Shown piece after piece: positions 61,404 to 64,000 of a stretch of DNA of 64,000 bases (its first letter is position 1; every line of letters starts with the position of its first letter). Where the stretch lies: contig CAZAJG010000019.1 in the NCBI GenBank assembly GCA_964485405.1, forward strand, positions 1 through 64,000. The letters run 5' to 3'. The notes under the pieces are model-generated. The model saw nothing but the letters and a program-made list of their open reading frames with translations, did no database searches and was not told the DNA's origin. A program made the translations under genes and the position numbers. The DNA is from CAKZNE01 sp964485405. GTDB taxonomy: Bacteria; Bacteroidota; Bacteroidia; Flavobacteriales; Schleiferiaceae.

Positions 61404-62729
61404 TTGTTTGCAGTAGTTGATGTAGAAACCACCGGAGGATATGCTTCGGGTTACAATATGACCGAGATTGCCATTGTGTTAACCGATGGCAAAGCGATTT
61501 TAGATAGCTACAGTACGCTGCTTAATCCTCAACAACCCATTCCATTAAACATTCAAACCTTAACAGGCATTAGCAATGAAATGGTAGCGGATGCGCCCTT
61601 ATTTGCAGAGAAAGCGGAAGAGATTAAGGCGTTTTTAGGCGATCATATTTTTGTGGCGCACAATGTAAACTTCGACTACTCTTTTGTAAAGGCTGCATTT
61701 GAAAGCGTAGGACACAACTACAACCCCAAGCGATTGTGCAGTGTGCGTTACACGCGAAAAGTGATTCCTGGTTTACGATCGTACTCTTTAAAAAACTTGT
61801 GTAAGCATTTTGGATTTATCAATCAATCTGCACACCGCGCCTGGAGCGATGCCAAGGTAACCGCAGATATCATAAACATACTGTATCAAAGAGATGAGGA
61901 AAAGGTTTGGGAACAATTGGTTAAAAAGAACTCAGGTGAGTTCAATCTGCCGGCCAATTTACCTTCTCAAGAATATCACAGTTTACCGGAGTCTCCAGGG
62001 GTATATTACTTTAGAGATGAAACCGGAAAGCCCATCTACATCGGTAAAGCCAAGAATCTTAAAAAGAGAGTTTCTACGCACTTTATTTCAAATAAAGAAA
62101 CCAAGCGCAGCCAGGCGTTTAAACGAGAAATCTACCACCTAGATTTTGAGCTTACCGGGAGTGAACTACTCGCCATTTTATTAGAAGATCATGAGATTCG
62201 CCATTATTGGCCGAAGTACAATAGCGCACAAAAGAATCCCAAAAAACGATTTGGAGTTTTTGCCTTTCAAGGACAAAAAGGAAATTGGTCGATGGCGGCC
62301 AATAGAATAACCGCTCAAAATGGTTATTTGCAAGAATTTCACAGTTATAACGAAGCTTTAGTTTGGATGCAGGAGAAAGTGATTCGGTATACGTTAAATC
62401 CAGAAAAATGTGGCTTTCCCCATACGCTGATCCCAGATATGGATGTAGAAAAACATCAACCCAACTTTGAAAAAATGTTGGAGGATCTCAAAGGGGAGAA
62501 GGAGCAATGTTTTATTATCAAAACATCCGGTAGAAGTATAGATGAGGATGGCTTTGTATATGTAGAAAACGGGCATTTTGCAGGAATCGGTTTTGTACCC
62601 AAAGAAGCGGAAATAGCAGACGCTAGAGAATCCTTAAACTACCTACGTAGCTTAAACAGTAGCGTAACCACCAATGGCGTTATAAAACGAATTATAGGAG
62701 AAGGAAAGTACCCAACCATAGCCATCTGA
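61404..62729 (+). CDS. DnaQ-like 3'-5' exonuclease fused to a GIY-YIG nuclease domain
   Basis: 441 residues. Residues 1-165 are a DnaQ/epsilon exonuclease: 'FAVVDVETTGGYASGYNMTEIAIVL' (Exo I), 'FVAHNVNFDYSFVKAAF' (Exo II) and 'NQSAHRAWSDAKVTADII' (Exo III with H...D). Then a UvrC-type GIY-YIG domain (about 195-275): 'SPGVYYFRDETGKPIYIGKAKNLKKRVSTHF'. This pairing is known from Bacteroidota and Firmicutes proteins related to Cho/UvrC and is thought to act in excision repair. The only start available is TTG at 61404 (the ATG at 61399 is in another frame and meets a stop). A C-terminal region of about 150 residues is of unknown fold. Confidence 0.88.
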   Translation: MFAVVDVETTGGYASGYNMTEIAIVLTDGKAILDSYSTLLNPQQPIPLNIQTLTGISNEMVADAPLFAEKAEEIKAFLGDHIFVAHNVNFDYSFVKAAFESVGHNYNPKRLCSVRYTRKVIPGLRSYSLKNLCKHFGFINQSAHRAWSDAKVTADIINILYQRDEEKVWEQLVKKNSGEFNLPANLPSQEYHSLPESPGVYYFRDETGKPIYIGKAKNLKKRVSTHFISNKETKRSQAFKREIYHLDFELTGSELLAILLEDHEIRHYWPKYNSAQKNPKKRFGVFAFQGQKGNWSMAANRITAQNGYLQEFHSYNEALVWMQEKVIRYTLNPEKCGFPHTLIPDMDVEKHQPNFEKMLEDLKGEKEQCFIIKTSGRSIDEDGFVYVENGHFAGIGFVPKEAEIADARESLNYLRSLNSSVTTNGVIKRIIGEGKYPTIAI

Positions 62730-62785
62730 TTGAAAGACTTGATGACACCTTATTCATTCCCGATTTTAAATTTGTTTATATCCTC

Positions 62786-62793
62786 TATTTTTG
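62786..62793 (+). promoter_or_regulatory. Candidate -7 box for bshC
   Basis: TATTTTTG fits TAnnTTTG and ends six bases before the ATG at 62800, so the transcript would be leaderless or nearly so. Confidence 0.35.
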
Positions 62794-62799
62794 CGGTCT

Positions 62800-64000
62800 A
62801 TGGATGACGTTCAGTGTATTCCCTTTAGAGAAACGGGTTACTTCTCAAAGCTTATTTGCGATTATTTGGAGGAGAATGAAAAAGTAAAGCCTTTTTACAA
62901 TCGATTCCCCAAGCTCGAGAATTTTAAATCTCAAATCAAACAGAAGTCTGATTTCCCTATTGTGAACCGCGAAATTTTGGTCACCGTATTGAAACAGCAA
63001 TACGAAAAGCTGAATAATCCAACGGTAAGCACGCATCCAAGCTTAGAGAATATCAACGCCTTAAAAGAGCCCAATACTTTTACGGTTACTACCGGGCATC
63101 AGCTTAGCTTGTTTACCGGCCCACTATATTTCATCTACAAAATTGTAAGTGCCGTTAATCTAGCAGAAAAGCTAAATCAAGAATATACCGATAAGCATTT
63201 TGTTCCGGTGTATTGGATGGCTTCTGAAGATCATGATTTTGCGGAAATCAACCACATCCATTTTGCCGGAGGTAGAATGAGCTGGAACAAAGAAGCGAGC
63301 GGTCCGGTAGGTAGATTGGAAACCCAAAGTTTAGCCCCAGTAATAAAGGCTTTAAAAGAAGTAAGCGGAATAGGAACCCATGCCGAAGAGATCATTGAAT
63401 TGCTGGAAAAAGCCTATCTCAAACATTCCAACTTAGCCGATGCCACTCGATACTTGGTTCATGCCCTTTTTGGTGATAAAGGTTTGGTGGTTATAGATGC
63501 GGACGATGCTTCTTTAAAATCGCTCGCTATCCCTTACTTTAAACAGGATTTGTTTGATCATAAACCCAAAACTTGGGTAAATACACAATCTGAGGCGCTC
63601 GGTGAAGCATACTTTAATCAAGTTCATGCCCGCGAAATCAACTTATTCTACATTAAAGACGGCTTACGGGAAAGAATTGAAAGGGAAAACGATAACTGGC
63701 TCGTACTCAACACCAACGTAAAGTGGAGTAGAGAAGAGCTGGAAGAAGAACTGCTTACGCATCCCGAACGTTTTAGTCCAAACGTAATTTTACGTCCTTT
63801 ATATCAAGAGCTTATACTGCCCAACTTGGCCTATATTGGTGGAGGTGGTGAATTGGCCTATTGGTTTCAACTCCAAAAAATGTTTGATGGATTTGAAATA
63901 CCCTTTCCTATGCTAAACCTCCGAAACTCGGTACTGGGTATTTCGGAAAAGCAATGGGGTAAAATGCAAAAAATGGAATTGAAAGCTACTGCGCTTTTTA
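62800..64000 (+). CDS. bshC: Bacillithiol biosynthesis cysteine-adding enzyme, 5' part
   Basis: The ATG at 62800 opens a frame that runs off the end of the window, giving 400 of about 530 residues. Marks of BshC are 'TTGHQLSLFTGPLYFIYKIVSAVNLAEKL' (about 93-120), 'PVYWMASEDHDFAEINHIHF' (about 131-150), 'GDKGLVVIDADD' and 'SPNVILRPLYQELILPNLAYIGGGGELAYWFQL'. BshC joins cysteine to glucosaminyl-malate, the last step of bacillithiol synthesis, so the cell probably uses bacillithiol as its low-molecular-weight thiol. It lies 70 bases after the exonuclease gene on the same strand; no other bsh gene is in the window. Confidence 0.92.
   Translation, partial: MDDVQCIPFRETGYFSKLICDYLEENEKVKPFYNRFPKLENFKSQIKQKSDFPIVNREILVTVLKQQYEKLNNPTVSTHPSLENINALKEPNTFTVTTGHQLSLFTGPLYFIYKIVSAVNLAEKLNQEYTDKHFVPVYWMASEDHDFAEINHIHFAGGRMSWNKEASGPVGRLETQSLAPVIKALKEVSGIGTHAEEIIELLEKAYLKHSNLADATRYLVHALFGDKGLVVIDADDASLKSLAIPYFKQDLFDHKPKTWVNTQSEALGEAYFNQVHAREINLFYIKDGLRERIERENDNWLVLNTNVKWSREELEEELLTHPERFSPNVILRPLYQELILPNLAYIGGGGELAYWFQLQKMFDGFEIPFPMLNLRNSVLGISEKQWGKMQKMELKATALF

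Overview
The window looks like a draft chromosome scaffold (two 10-N gaps, at 14386 and 28503) from a free-living, gliding-type member of the Bacteroidota, most likely Flavobacteriales. The grounds are type IX secretion (T9SS) sorting tails, GldK/GldN-like proteins, TonB-dependent receptors of Bacteroidota type, LruC, DUF4294, MiaE, BshC, a LytS/LytTR pair and TAnnTTTG-type promoter boxes without obvious Shine-Dalgarno sites. An AlkB-type hydroxylase and a P460/multihaem cytochrome suggest an aerobic environmental bacterium. The genus cannot be read from this.

Layout. 1-5.9 kb: the tail of a TonB receptor, a DUF3817 membrane protein, a T9SS-exported protein with glucan-dikinase-like domain order, a TlpA-type thioredoxin lipoprotein and an FRG-domain gene. 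6.8-13.6 kb (minus strand): a nine-gene polyamine/membrane-stress cluster running pspA-like, small membrane protein, DUF4178, SR-rich lipoprotein, DUF350, membrane-fused spermidine synthase, rhomboid, K+ channel and, after a repeat-bearing spacer, AdoMet decarboxylase. 13.9-16.8 kb (plus): a GldK-like/GldN-like pair followed by an AlkC-type DNA glycosylase. 16.8-27.7 kb: mostly small metabolic and hypothetical genes (T9SS cargo, thioesterase, sulfotransferase-like, CoA-transferase, methyltransferases, TspO).

27.8-35.5 kb (minus): two overlapping modular surface-fibre genes (the second has YadA-type head repeats), both ending in a phage-type S74 intramolecular chaperone and sharing near-identical ends. 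35.8-39.8 kb (plus): an outer-membrane barrel receptor coupled by ATGA overlaps to a LytS kinase and LytTR regulator. 39.9-42.2 kb: a lipoprotein and a YHYH protein.

42.5-47.0 kb (minus) is the accessory, defence-like part: a GH64-like protein, a TIR-STING effector of CBASS type without any CD-NTase in the window, and an AT-rich TIR gene fused to two PD-(D/E)XK nuclease domains. The last is bracketed by inverted copies of two short motifs, as a mobile gene cassette might be. This is the best candidate for an undescribed system, followed by the polyamine/PspA operon and the GldK/GldN-like pair.

47.1-64 kb returns to ordinary genome: P460/hexahaem cytochrome, lipoprotein, OmpA, LruC, biotin carboxylase, DUF4294, MiaE, glycosyltransferase, AlkB-type hydroxylase, FabH, YebC, DnaQ/GIY-YIG exonuclease and the 5' part of bshC. 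All homology calls are from reading motifs by eye; no searches were run.
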